Assembly: GCA_030141605.1 (NCBI GenBank)
Contig: JAQGDQ010000046.1
Coordinates: 372,001-436,000 of the forward strand
Length of the DNA: 64,000 bases
From: Tubiluchus corallicola
Lineage: Eukaryota; Priapulida; Priapulimorpha; Priapulimorphida; Tubiluchidae
Direction: 5' to 3'
Made by a program: the position numbers and the translations under genes. Positions 1 through 12,800 of the stretch are shown here, piece by piece; positions within the stretch are counted from its first letter, which is position 1, and each line of letters opens with the position of its first letter. The notes under the pieces were generated by a model. It was not told the DNA's origin, did no database searches, and saw nothing but the letters and a program-made list of their open reading frames with translations.

Positions 1-1282
1 CATTGCTGTCATTATCGAGAATTAGACTAAAAAACAAAGCAAAATGACATTATGAGAAACACCAGTAAGTGTAGTATAAGGGTGTACTATAAAACGAAAT
101 AGAATTACGTAGCATCCTGCCAGGTGCATGAGCAAACTTTTTTGCAGCTGGAGTTCTTATTATCGCCTATGAGCAATCCAAGACGTTAAAAGAGAAATTA
201 TTAATACAATTATTTTTTGCTTTTTGATGTCTGTTGCCTACTGTGTAATAAAAACCAATTACCATCGATAATATAATAACTCCAACTTGGCTTATTAATG
301 CTAACAAAGTAACAGAATAATAATGTTAATAAGTTAAAACTGAACTCTGTATGCTAAGTAACCCTCTGGCGCTTACTATATAGTCTTAGCCTCAGGATTC
401 CATGGGACAGAAAACTTGTTAGATGAGTGTAGGGTAGTAATTTCTGTACTTTTCCCTCGCTAGCAATAAGTATGCTATCAGACTTTGTCTTCCAACCAGA
501 GCAAAATTCATTTCAAGTAAACAAATTTAGTACCTAAATAAACCAGCAAGTAAATAAATTAAATAAATATGCACTATGTACACAGCTATTTATTGGACAT
601 ACCGGCTGTCACTTCAATAGCGCACAGGCCCACAGGCCCGTCGTTATAATTATCTGCATCCAGAGCACGGCAGACTCACCTGCTGCTAGCAGTTATATTC
701 CTGTACAAGTTTCATAACACAACACCTACATGTATTTGAACAGATGTCAAATTTACAAAGCTAGAGTGATTTCAGTACTTTTTTGCAAAATCTTGTGTAG
801 AAAAGAATGCTCTACCGTTTGTATATTGAACAGTTCTCAATACAAGCTATCACTTAGAAACAAGAAGGCTTTGAAACAAAACTTTTCTGAAAATTCTACG
901 TACTTTTCATATCATCCTGTTAATTACTCAACTAAATAAAAAAATCTAAGCATCTACTGCTGGAAAGACAATTTAATTCTCTTTCAGAAAATATGTAGTT
1001 TTACACTAGTATCTCATGCAATTAGGCTGTTATAGGCATTTTGTACAGGGTCGTCAAAACTACTGAATATTAGTCGTCGTGAAGGAGTTAAGTGAAGAAT
1101 AAAGTAAAATTCTTCCATCAAATGGTGATATCTTTTGTCAAATTACTTGTGCATGCATACACTCCTGTATTTATATTTAATGAGACTTGGCAAAAATACT
1201 GCTGCTGTTAACAGTAATTTTAAAAGTGTGTTGCTAGGTAGCTTAATCATTTAAAAATCAAATCTACATTTCATTTTTTCAG
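1..1282. other. Intron of the CAMTA gene (upstream part)
   Basis: AT-rich sequence before the acceptor at 1281-1282. I see no other exon of the gene and no repeat that I can define. The short open frame at 730-939 has no family resemblance. Confidence 0.5.
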
Positions 1283-4200
1283 TATGCTTTCTTCAAGAAG
1301 ATGACACGAGCTGCAGTTCTGATACAGAGTCAGTATCGCACCTATCGACATCACAAACATCTGAAACAAATGCGTCAGAATGCCAGTTCTGTACTACAGC
1401 AGCAGTCTGTTAGCAGGTAAAATATTAACAGATTATGCCAGTATTCCTGTTCTGAGTTTTCACCCACAGGGCCGTTGTTGCAGTTTTTGGTAGACTATTT
1501 GCATCTACGAACATCTATTTTGTGTATAATTTTGTGCCTACCATAAAAAGTCTTGCTTCGTGGTTTTGGTTATTTCTCTGCTCACCGTGAAGTCGGAGCA
1601 ATAATGGTAGAGTGGTATGAAAAGAATGATGTGCTGTAAATGTGTGAAGTATTTTTGCAACTTAGCAGTGCTTAGCTATATTTTTGCCCAAGTGTAGTAT
1701 TTCTGAAACACTTTTGTCAGTTTGTTAGATAACCAACTCTCAGCTTCTATAACTGAGAACATAAATGCTGTTGTCTGTATTCTAATGTTGTCACATAACC
1801 TTTTGTATGTAATCTGAAGCAACACCACTAACATTGGACTTGGCAGTTCTGGCTACCATGATAATGTGATAACTCTGAAGCGACAGCAAGCAGCGGCGCG
1901 AAAAATTCAACGATTTATGCGCCAGTCAAAAAATCGGTAAGTGCTTTTTCCCTCTAACTGCTGTATGGCTTGGGAGTGAGTGTCTGGTAAATGATAGACC
2001 AGTAGGCACTATTTTTCTGTTGGTGCTATCTTAGAAGCATGGATATAATCACCATAGTAATGGAGGCAGGTGACCACGTGCAGTAACTCTCAGATGCTAC
2101 ACAACATCATATTCTTTTCTTTAAATTCGTGGTTATCATTACATTTGTTACTTCACAGTTTTGTAGTGTCTGTCTTTACCATGTACAGGTCACTTGCAAG
2201 ATCAAAGCAACATGAAGTATTGCATTGCATTAACACTATAGCAACTGGTTAACCGGCATAGTTAGTGCTAGTTAGGTGTTGGTGTGAGGCAAATGCTTAC
2301 TGACACACTAATAAATGACTAATTGTTTATTATAAGTTGCCAAATTAAAGCTTCAGGGTATATTGTGAGAATTTATTGCTTTTTTGGAATGTTATTAAAA
2401 TTTTTGCCATTTTATTTTAACTGCTTATAAAACAGGGACAGGTAGGCTTTGGCAAATTTTAAATATAAAAGTTATTAATTATATTTTTATTCTCTTTTGA
2501 CTTTTATCTGTTTTGTACAGTACTATTAAGCATCGTCTTGCATGAGTCTTGCTACGTCAATTGGATTGTTCACAATCGCTTTTCGTTTGCCATTGTTTCG
2601 GAAGAATTGCTTTGTTTGCCCATTAAATGTTTACAAGCACTTCATTGAAAATCAGTTAAATAATTGTTTAAAAAACTGGTAGCTTGAATTTTAACTTTTT
2701 AATTTTACTAAAGTACAATTTTTGCCTTAACTGCTTAAAACTCATTAGTCATTCTACTCGAATAATGGTATCTTTTTGTTTTAAAATATAGCATACTTGC
2801 ATATCACAGACTTAACCAGGAAATAGCACCTGTTTTCATAATTGCATGCTTTTTTTATTTATAAAGTATTATACTCTTTGTACTTTTTTATTGAATTCAC
2901 AAAAACTTGATAAAATGCACTTAATTTTCAATGACTGAATTATATAGCTCATTTTGGTCTTGTGCTCGTCGTGTTTTTCAAGTAGAAAATTTATAATTTT
3001 GTTTCATGTGTTATTTTAATATATATATGTAATTAATAAATTAAGCTCAATTCAAACAAATGACAAATATTTTTGTATTTGTTTTTGTAAGTTTGCAATG
3101 AATGCAGGAAAATTGAATTATGTACACACTTTCATCTAGTGGTTGAATTCCCATATGAAGCTAAGTGCTTCATAACAAATGAAAATCAAATTAAATTCTC
3201 TTTTTACATAGTGAGATGTTCCCTTTTCTGTCCCAAAAAACTCAATCTCTGTCTATTGTTAAACTGAATGAAGGGATAGTAAATAGTACTCGATGGATAT
3301 TTTATTACTGCTTTGATGGCTGCTCTCAGGGCTTTCTTTGGTTCCTAAATGCTAACAGTTTTATAATATCGTTTTGCTACTGCTTGCATTTACACACAGC
3401 GACTGCTTATAAATCCTTTTTTTGTTTGGGCCAATTATCTGTGGAATACTTTTACCAAATTGTTTCCGTTTCAACTACAACCTGACCCACCTCAAAAGAA
3501 CTATTAATAGGTATTGCCAATCTCTAGCAAATTAGTGCAAAGATTTTACTTTTTGGAACATATTTCCACCTCCTGCGTCCTGAGTGGCCATTGGCACTGT
3601 TGTTGAGCGATTTGATAAAGCTTTATAGCTTTTGTACAAAGAATTTGTTTTTGCAAACTCAGATTAATGTTAAACAATATTCAATTTCCTGGTTAAAGCA
3701 CTTGCAAAAAGAAACTTACCCATTTGTTTGCACTTGAGATAGGATCAAAACATGAAACAAGTGTCACTTTTGCATGTTAGCATCATGTTCTCACTAGTGT
3801 TTGAAAGCCATTTTTTAAATTTATTCTTTGTATTGTATCTCAACGGACTGTCACAATTTGTGAGTGTACATTTAGCCAACAATGAATAGATATGTATCGT
3901 CTATTATATTTAATATTTTGTGGGCATGTTTTTATGATGCATTTTAACAGTTAAAATAAAGATCTAACTGACAATTAACACAGCAAAATTTTGAGTTTGA
4001 AACTAATTTTAATGGTTGCTAATACGTGTTGAACTACTAGTGTCTCCATACGAGGTGTATCCATCCAGTAAACCTGTAATACTTTTCTGGTAGTTTGGAA
4101 CTTTAGAAAAAATGTGCGCTTTAGCTTAATATGCGTAATACCAGTGGTGCTAAGCAGTCCTTATATTGTGAGCACTGTCAATTATGTAGTTAGTGTACTA

Positions 4201-6850
4201 GTGAATTTAAGATCATGTCTTAATATGTACATGTGTAAATGATAGTGTACGATTGTTTGCATTAGCAAAATCGCATTCCGAAATTTGAATTAGAAAAATA
4301 CAGTAATGCGACAATGCTGTTCACGGTTTTTTAACATAGTAGAATTCTAAAATGTTCAATTAGTACAATTAGGCTCATGTCTCCTTTTACCAGAAATGTT
4401 ACAGTCTGGATGTGCTATTGTTATTTTGAATGTTGTTAACAACTAACTAACTGACGTTCGTTTTATTTGCATGCAAACACAGTTTATGGGACTGCTTGAA
4501 CTCGACTCAGGTTTGTAGTGCAACATATTAACTTGATGTAGCAATTTGAAATCATCCTTAGGTTGCTAAGCTTTCAAGAAAAACTAAATTCACCTAAGAT
4601 AAACTTAGTTTGAATTGACAGTTTCTCAAATCCCCGAAAAAATGATTTTCAGTACCAACTTTGTAATTTTTTAATTTTGTTAACTGTTAGGATGATGCTT
4701 TCTGAGGAGCTTTAGCATTTGTGCATAAAAAGCTAACAACTTTAAATAATGGTTTTTATTATTGGTGTAATAATTTAATCAGTTTTTGTGAAGCGGACAT
4801 TTTTGTAGTTATCAATAATCGACCGATTATGTCTCTAAATAATGTCTCACCTAAAAAAATCAGAAATATTCTGCCAAGAAGCCTGGTAAAAATACAATAA
4901 TTAGTAAATTTTACGAATGAAAATCTTTGAACCTTTTTGTAGTTTGAATTACAATGGGAAATCCATGTAATATTTTATTAGCAAGTCATGCATGATGGCG
5001 CCAGCAGAAATCTTTCTATTTGTTATAGAAAACTAATCAGCGCCTATTGTAAACAAAGATGTCCCACAAGCATGTAACCATATACTTTGTTACATTTGGT
5101 TTCATCTGCTGTATGCTTTCCGGCATTAATTTTTTAAGCTGTAATTAATTATTAAGGATGACAACAAACAAAACCAGTAGAGTTTGGAGTGTTTTTTAAA
5201 ATCAGTTCAGTAAACCAAAATAAAAACAAAAGGGAGTTGCAGTGTTCTTTGCAGCTATTCAAAATGCTGAAAGAGCAATTTACTTACATATTGCACAAAC
5301 CTAAACACACAAAACAGGGTTTAATTGAACAGAACGGTCTACCTTTTTTTAAATAATTGGTTATCAGCTGATTATTTCTTGTAATCGGTTGCCGGTTAAT
5401 CGGTAAATTCCACAGTCAGTGCACTTCTAGTTTTTATTTAATGTATGCTGCTAATCAGTGGTGCCACTCTTTGAAACTTGTTTTAAGAACTGAAATTGAC
5501 ATTTATGTAGTTAACTGTAAAAATTATGTTGTAAAAATTTCAAAAAGTAGATTTGTAAATGTTTTAGATATTTGGCTACTTGATTTTTTGCTAGCTGCAT
5601 ATAGTTAAACTCATAACACTAGCTGAAATGTTTGTTGTTATCAGTTTCAGTGAGTAGCACTAACTATTTTTAATCTTTTAGCAATTTTTTTATCCTTTAT
5701 GTATTTGTAGTCAACTGATAAAATGTCAAAATGCATAAATTAGGTACAACCCAAAAGTTGGTATTTTGACAGTTTCAATTAGAGAATGTAATTTTTCAGT
5801 CACACCAAGTAAATGCTTCATATTGATGCTTTCAAGAGGAAGTAAACAAAGGTCATACAAAATTAATGAAGTTTCTCTTATTGAGGCAGTACTAACTTAA
5901 TCACATTGAAATACCAAAGGAATTGTAAGGCTGGATATGGTTAATTTTATTTGTTCAAATAACTTTGTATGTTCACATATATAGAAATGCAAAAATTTAA
6001 GTGTATTCATAATAAAATTTCAATTAGTGGCACCACTGCTACACGAAGAATCCCTGAATACCTTATTAAGATGTATTCGCCAAATTTTACGCAAATAGAT
6101 TTGTAGATTAAGTGAGTACATGGTAATCAGAAATTCTTTAGAGATCTTGGGATTGTTGCAAGTTGCTACATTACAAATATCTTTTTCTGTTCTTTTTGGT
6201 AAGTGTAAGAGTACTGGATGACTACTTTGTAGTGTACTCAACAGTGTATTCTTACTAGTGCAGTCTGATTTTCAATCATTTATGTGCTAATAGTAGATCA
6301 GTTTTCTTATCAGCCAGATTAAGATGACCTATATTGTTAATCATTAAAAATAAAAATTTACTGGACAAATTTTTTTTTAACCTTTTCCAGCTTAGTGTAC
6401 ACATCTTGTTAAGCAAGAATATTTGCTATAATTACTTCCAAACATCAGAGCATCTGTGTAACTGCCTCATTAAGATCTTGCTTTGTAGCAGAATTTTCTT
6501 GTTTTTATTGTTATTTGTTAACAACTCTAGTTTACAGCCATCTGACTAATAATGCCAAATTTTTAGGTGCTAAGCAATAATTGAGGTACACACTACACAC
6601 CTGATTGCACGTGTTAATTATTTGACAATCTTTATTAGAAGCTCTGTTGGGATTACTTTTTTTGATGACGTACATTGATTTGTCTTTAATTAAATTGATT
6701 TTTTCTTTCCTTTTAATTACATTGTTATCATACAGTTAACAAACCATGCATTGCAAACTAACCACAATTTTTGGTGACAGATTACAACAAGAGCGGGCAA
6801 AACAGGCCGCTATTTCTACAAAAAGAGAGAGAACCCCTTGCACTAACTAG
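1283..6850 (+). CDS. CAMTA: CAMTA-type calmodulin-binding transcription activator, C-terminal exons (partial)
   Basis: Only the C-terminal end of the gene is in the window; the CG-1, TIG and ankyrin parts would lie upstream of base 1. Three exons are visible: 1283-1416 (enters after a TTTTTTCAG acceptor), 1820-1936 and 6781-6850, ending at TAG 6848-6850. Exon phases join cleanly (2, then 2). The first exon encodes an IQ motif of the form AVLIQSQYRTYRHHKHLK; the second contains AAARKIQRFMRQSKNR, which matches the last conserved basic helix of animal CAMTA proteins; the third encodes LQQERAKQAA and a short basic tail. The family binds calmodulin through such IQ motifs and regulates transcription in the nucleus. 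The start of exon 1820 is uncertain: an alternative acceptor 30 bases downstream (exon from 1850) keeps the frame. The 4.8 kb last intron is large for this window. Assignment rests on the pattern of IQ motif plus ARKIQRF; gene number (1 or 2) cannot be decided. Confidence 0.8.
1937..6780 (+). other. Last intron of the CAMTA gene
   Basis: Starts with a GTAAGT donor at 1937 and ends with the ACAG acceptor at 6777-6780. It is AT-rich throughout. Open frames in it (for example 3216-3485 and 6334-6549) have no recognisable domain and no splice context. I see no mobile-element coding remnant. Confidence 0.6.
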
Positions 6851-9800
6851 CTACTGATGGACAAGAGAGGAAAATACATTTTCTGTTCACTTTGGTTCTG
6901 ATAAAAGTTCTGAAGTGTGGAGCTTACGAAGATCAAAATATTGTGAATTTGCTGCTCTTGGCTGAGTCAAAGTGGTGTCTTATATGCGAGCTCTTCAGAA
7001 AACGTTGAGGAACAAGAAAAGGAGAAAAGTTAAAAACTTAATTCCATTTCACTCATTTGTTAATTCTTTGTATATATAATTATATTTTGTGTTTCCTAGC
7101 ATGCAGTTACATGTTTACCCATAATCCATTGCATGTTATCAATTTCTTGTAAAATAAGGAAGTGTATTTTTGTTATTAAACAACTCATGAATTGTTATTT
7201 ACTCTTGTTGATTATCTAAAAATTTCAAATTGTTAAAATTCATGTAAAGGATTTATCACATTTTTCACATATTTGTAGGCACTTACCATGTCTGTATATA
7301 TGACCAAATGGTGAATTTTCTTGAATTTAAGCTGGTAAAATCTTGTAAGAGTGTGTGCGTCAAATGTGCAAAGGTTTCTTTGTTGCAAAAGCAGCAGTCT
7401 TTATCACGTTAAGGGACGCCTCTCCTATTAGTCATTAATTTCTTTTACACTTATCTGTGATTTAGATTTTTGATATTAACTGGCTTTGTTTGCAATACTA
7501 TAAAAATTCTTGTAGCTTGTTCTTTATCACAAGTATGGTTTAGCATGTTTTAACAACATTATATCTTTGTTTCTATTCATTTATATACTGAGTTAGTATG
7601 ATTGGAAGTTAGATGTATTGTTGTAAACATTCCCAACTCTGTGAACATTGCCAAAATACTTTAGCAAAATTTGTTAAAGAATTTAATATCTTAACTTTTT
7701 GTTGCTCTTGTTGTTCATTGCAAAGATAAATGCATTTTAGCTGGTATTTCATTAAAAATGTAAAAACTGTACAGTTGTACTGGCTGGTTCAGTATAGTTA
7801 ATTGGTAGCACAGCAAATTGTAATTTTTTCATCAAATTTTAACTCATTTGTTAAATAGGTCGAAATGGTGTTAGCGAAATTACTTAACACCACTTGTAAG
7901 AATACCTTACTTAGTCTTTTTATGTTTTCACTTCTGTGAGAGTGAAGTCTTAATATTTTTTATTTTTGCATTTATGCAATTGTTGTTTCGCTAGTTATTT
8001 TGACTTGCATTTGTTTGAACACTCATATAGGACAACTGTCACTAGTAGTGAGTGTGGTTAGTTTATTTCTTTATGTTTCTGTACACGTCATTTGAACAGT
8101 CTCCATCACCATCATACAACTGCATAAACAGTTCTTTTTAGAACAATCATCTTATCTTATTTAAATATGTATAGCCATTAGTATTTTCTTACTTTTTTCA
8201 GAACCCACTATTATAGTTCGTCTTTCTTCCATTTTTCAAGTAGTTTGCATAGTATAACACTGACACCGAGCACAATTTATTATAATTTCTTGAAATTTCT
8301 TCTTACTAGTGGTTGTTATTACTATTTGTATGCCTGTGTACTTGTACTGTACACTGGATGGTAATATTTCTTTATATTTTTGCCTTATCTATTTGTTCTA
8401 TTTCATCGAGACATTTAAAAGTTCTGCACGTGACAGTAAGAAAATCAGCAAAATTCTTGTCAGTTTGCTTGCTCCTAGATATGTTTTTAAACTTAGTTCA
8501 ACTAAGTTTAAACTAAACTTAGGCGACTTAGTTCGACTTACACAGCTGCCTGAATTTTTCACACATCTTCAATTCATTTTTTTCTGATAACATTGTATTA
8601 TTATCTATTTACATTACTTATTATATCTGTTTACATAAAGATATCCACAAATGTGCGTGGGCTATAGTTTGGCAGTTACATTTGATTTTTCTCATTAAAG
8701 TTCTAAGAAACTTTATAGTTTCAAATCATAGTTTTGCTGTTGGAATTTGTCAGATAATTTAGAATGACAATTTGACAAAATGAATTAGAAAATTTTGGAG
8801 TGAGCCACAGATTTTCTACTAATACTTGTTATCATGAACCCTTTGCTATTATTGGATTAAAATTTTTTTCCATCCAAAAACTTTGTGTTTAGCTGTGGTT
8901 TGTCAGATCTAACGAAATGCATGAGTGAACGGTTTCGTAATGAAAAATGATTGAAGTGAATATAACTAAAAATGGCTTAAGCTCTCTTCACCTGAATTGG
9001 GTTTAAGTAAATCATCTTCGAGTGCTTAGGGCTCACAAATAAGCCTCCTCGTTGTGAATAAATTAAGCCTATGGAAAGAATTGGGTTCGAGCAGAGTTTA
9101 GACAAACTATTTGAACAAATTCGCTTCAGTGTGAATATGCAAAATCAACAACCAACATTTTTTTACAAAAAAAACACGAGCTTCCCATTGTGTGTGCAAA
9201 TTCAATTCAATTCTTTACTAGTTGACGTACCACTGCAACTATAACAATTCCTGATGATAAAATACGTGTGCAAACATTAGTGTTTAAATGATAAATATAT
9301 ATATACTTCACTAATATAACATACAATAACTACAATATACTAGTTTTCTAGTTAATGATTATCTGCGACCCGGGGTCTTTCATTTGCAGATCGATGGTGT
9401 CATTACCGACTGAGGTTAACCGAGGGATGCAAATATTCACGATGCTAAAAAACTAGTGTTATTCTTACTAATACAAACTTAATTTAAAACAAAATAAATA
9501 CGTTTATCTCATATTTGTTGTTAAGCAGTAATTTTATTAAACAACAATGGAACAAACATAAAACGTGAGTATAAGTGATCATTCTCATTCACCAGTCAAA
9601 AGTTGCTTGTAATTGTGCGTGTCAATATTAGTACACATTCGTAATGAGCTGATTAAAAAATTCAAAATAAGTAACATTTTTGTCTTCATTTGCCTGCTTT
9701 TACGTAAAACAGTTACAAACTGCAAAGACTATCTCAAGGCTCATACTTCATAAAACCTTTCCGAAGGCTTGCTATAGCCTAAGTTTACTTGAGTACACTC

Positions 9801-9871
9801 GCCTGTTTCAGCTGCTCAATGAGCTACTGGCACATACTAAACAATGAACGGAACACTCTCAACTTTGGGCC
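6851..9871. other. 3' side of CAMTA and intergenic space before the convergent lipoxygenase gene
   Basis: Probably holds the CAMTA 3' UTR first; the poly(A) site could not be fixed. A perfect palindrome lies at 8486-8512. A TTTATT at 9533-9538 (AATAAA on the minus strand) is a plausible lipoxygenase poly(A) signal 334 bases past its stop codon. Otherwise I see nothing definable. Confidence 0.4.
8486..8512. repeat. Perfect palindrome, 13-base arms with a 1-base centre
   Basis: The arm TTTAAACTTAGTT is followed by C and then by its exact reverse complement. More CTTAG/CTAAG words follow up to about 8540. It shares the CTAAGTT/AACTTAG core with the palindrome at 29207-29240, so both may come from the same class of short foldback element. 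This is seen directly; the origin is inference. Confidence 0.6.
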
Positions 9872-12800
9872 CTATATACTGATAGAGTTTGGGACAGCTT
9901 TGGGATCCAACCAGTCGTATGGGTACTTCAGTTTTGAATTTCGTTCTTTGATCGATTTGCTGATCTCGTTTAGATCTGATGTCAATCTAAAAAAACATTC
10001 ATTTTGAAAAAAATGACTACACTGTTATTATTTCAAATAATAGTAGTTCCATTAAGGGGACACAGTTTATTTCTCTGCATCCAAACATTTCCTAAATACG
10101 AAAATGTTGACAGATTCTATATCTTAAATTTGTTTCTTTGTGTTACCAAAAAGTAGCACCCGTTATATTATGTTATAATGTATTATGAAATCTCTCGATA
10201 CAGCGCTGACATTTATGAAAGACAATTTTCTTACTGTTTTTTGGCATTGATGCCAACTTCGTCGTAGAAATATTGCACCTCAAAATCTGACAAGCTGTTA
10301 GTTCCTTTGTCACTAAGTAACTTTGTTACCACCATGACGTCCAATATGATTTCCTGGTCGGGTAAAGCTGAAATAACGTCTTTTTCAGTACGAGGAGTCT
10401 GAAAATAAATTTATAGCTTCATTAGAATCTAATTTTCTTCAAACACATGTCTTCAATATCCTTAATTTTGCAACGTTATATTATGACTCCCAAAATACCA
10501 TCACAGTTGTGATTACTATGTATGAGTGCCATCCAGGAAACGGGCCTACTCTGAAAGCTACTTTGTTCTTACTGAAATTATAGACTAATAAAATAGAAGT
10601 TTGTCACATGTAGTTACTATAGAAATTCATAAAACTCCAGACTTGGAGAAATGAATCACTTCTACTATGCATATGCTCAAGTCAAAAAATGCCAGTTACG
10701 TTGAAAAAAGTGACAGCCAATCTTTTTCATATTCGTGATAAACTGATCAAATATCTCAACAGTTATTAAAAATCTACCAGTGACAGAGTATCGTCCACCA
10801 CTGGCTGAATTTTGGGTGTCGGTAATGATTAACCGATGATTTTTTGTGATGGGACTAAGCCTCACCAAACAATAATTAAAGATAATCAGGTTTTTATTAT
10901 GACTGTAGAAAATTGTATAAAGCCAATAAGGCGACTAGCGGCTGTAGCTTCCAGCTACCAGTGACCAGCATTCTGATGATACACCAAGGCAACTCGCGAC
11001 TCGTGTCTGCGTGCAACCACCATATTTGTAAATTATTAGAAAACAGCATCAGTATAATAAAACAAAAAGAAAGTTTAAGAAAGAAGGAAATTTTATCCAA
11101 AATTAATGTTGTACAATGCTAAAAGAATGTTCATGGTGCGCAGATTATATGAAGTATAATTTAGACAAAATAAAGCAAAACGGTCGCTGTACATGACCAC
11201 TCACAATTGCTTCCCTCGTCTGGACTTTTTTGTTACCAAAATACTATTTATTTTACAATAGTCGTTAACAATACAATTGTATATGGTTTGTCTGTATGGC
11301 TGATTTATACATTCTTACCCATTATCATTTTCTTTTTCTGCTCATTGGTCGTAATTTTATAAACGTTTGCATGATCAACATTTATTATACTATGTAAAGT
11401 TTGTGTGATTGTGATTTTATGTATTGGATTATCTCTGCCTTGTTAAAGCTGGTTGCTCCAGCACTTAACTTTTTACTATTTATTTGTGCCTTATTACTTT
11501 GTAAAAAGTGCAAATAAAACTCATTCATTCATTGAAACTGAATGCCAAGAATTAACTTACTGATTTGTTAATCTAAGATTGTAAATATATGAATGGAAAT
11601 TTTTAACATTAATTTTTATTAAATAATCAAATGAATTTTGGAACAAATGATCGAATTATCAATACTTGACGGTGAAAAGGTGCAGTTTCCAATCCTTTTT
11701 GTGACAAGAATTGTCGCAGGTCGTAATTTTATTCTAACCTTGCGGTATTTCCTGTATTATATATTTTATTCTTTTATTATAGGTTTACTACATATGTTAT
11801 ATCAATTTTAATGGCCAACTTAATATTGTTGTTATGTAATTATACGTGTATATGACGTTTTGTAAGTAAAGCAGAATATATCACATGACCACAAGCTGGG
11901 ATATCATTGGATGATTTTCGATAGACGCTGGTCCCTGAACCCCAATCTCAAAAAACAGAAAAAAAATTTGTTTTCGATCTCTGGCAACTTGCAATATCGT
12001 CGCACAATCGTACATTAATAATATACACGTCCTATTTCTTTCACGTCGGTAGACGCCATCGCTGAACACGGTCGCCAGTCGCCTCTAGGTATGATAAGCA
12101 ATAGTCAGTTCTCTGCCTACTAAACTGGATATTAATTAAACACAAAGAAAAGCTGTGGGGCCTAATTAGCTGTGATTAGCTGTAGCTCTAAATTACGTGT
12201 GACTAAACTAATAATTAAACGTCAATAAATAATCTGCCTAATACGTTGTCCTAATACATTGCTTTGATAAATACGTAGATTTTTGGGTAAAACAATATTA
12301 TAAGGTATTACCTTGTCCATTGGTGGTTCACCTTTAAGAACGGATGGATAGTTTGGTGGGAAGCCATATTCGTCATATTGTTGAAAATTCACTGAAGCGT
12401 GACCAACACTGCAGATGTAAATGATGGTAGTAAAAACTTCAACTAATTGCTCAACAGTTGTGAATTTGTCTCCTTCTCCAGGTACACCCTTGTATTAAAG
12501 TATCAGACGACTTAAATTTAATAAGTACTATATATATAGTTAAAAACTTATCATGAATACAAGTCATAGGCGTAAAGTTAACGGTAATTAATGAACCTTT
12601 TATTACGCATTTAAATATTAACTACCACCTAAGGCTTTCGCGCCTGGCATATATATAATTATTAGGGTAGAATATTAGGGCTGTAATAATGTGGGATATT
12701 CTTCGAGCCCGTTTGCTATTCGATTCTCTTGTACCGTGACTCATTGATCTTTCAGTCCGTCGTTCCTACAGCTCACTGGTCCCTCAGTCCATTGTAGTTA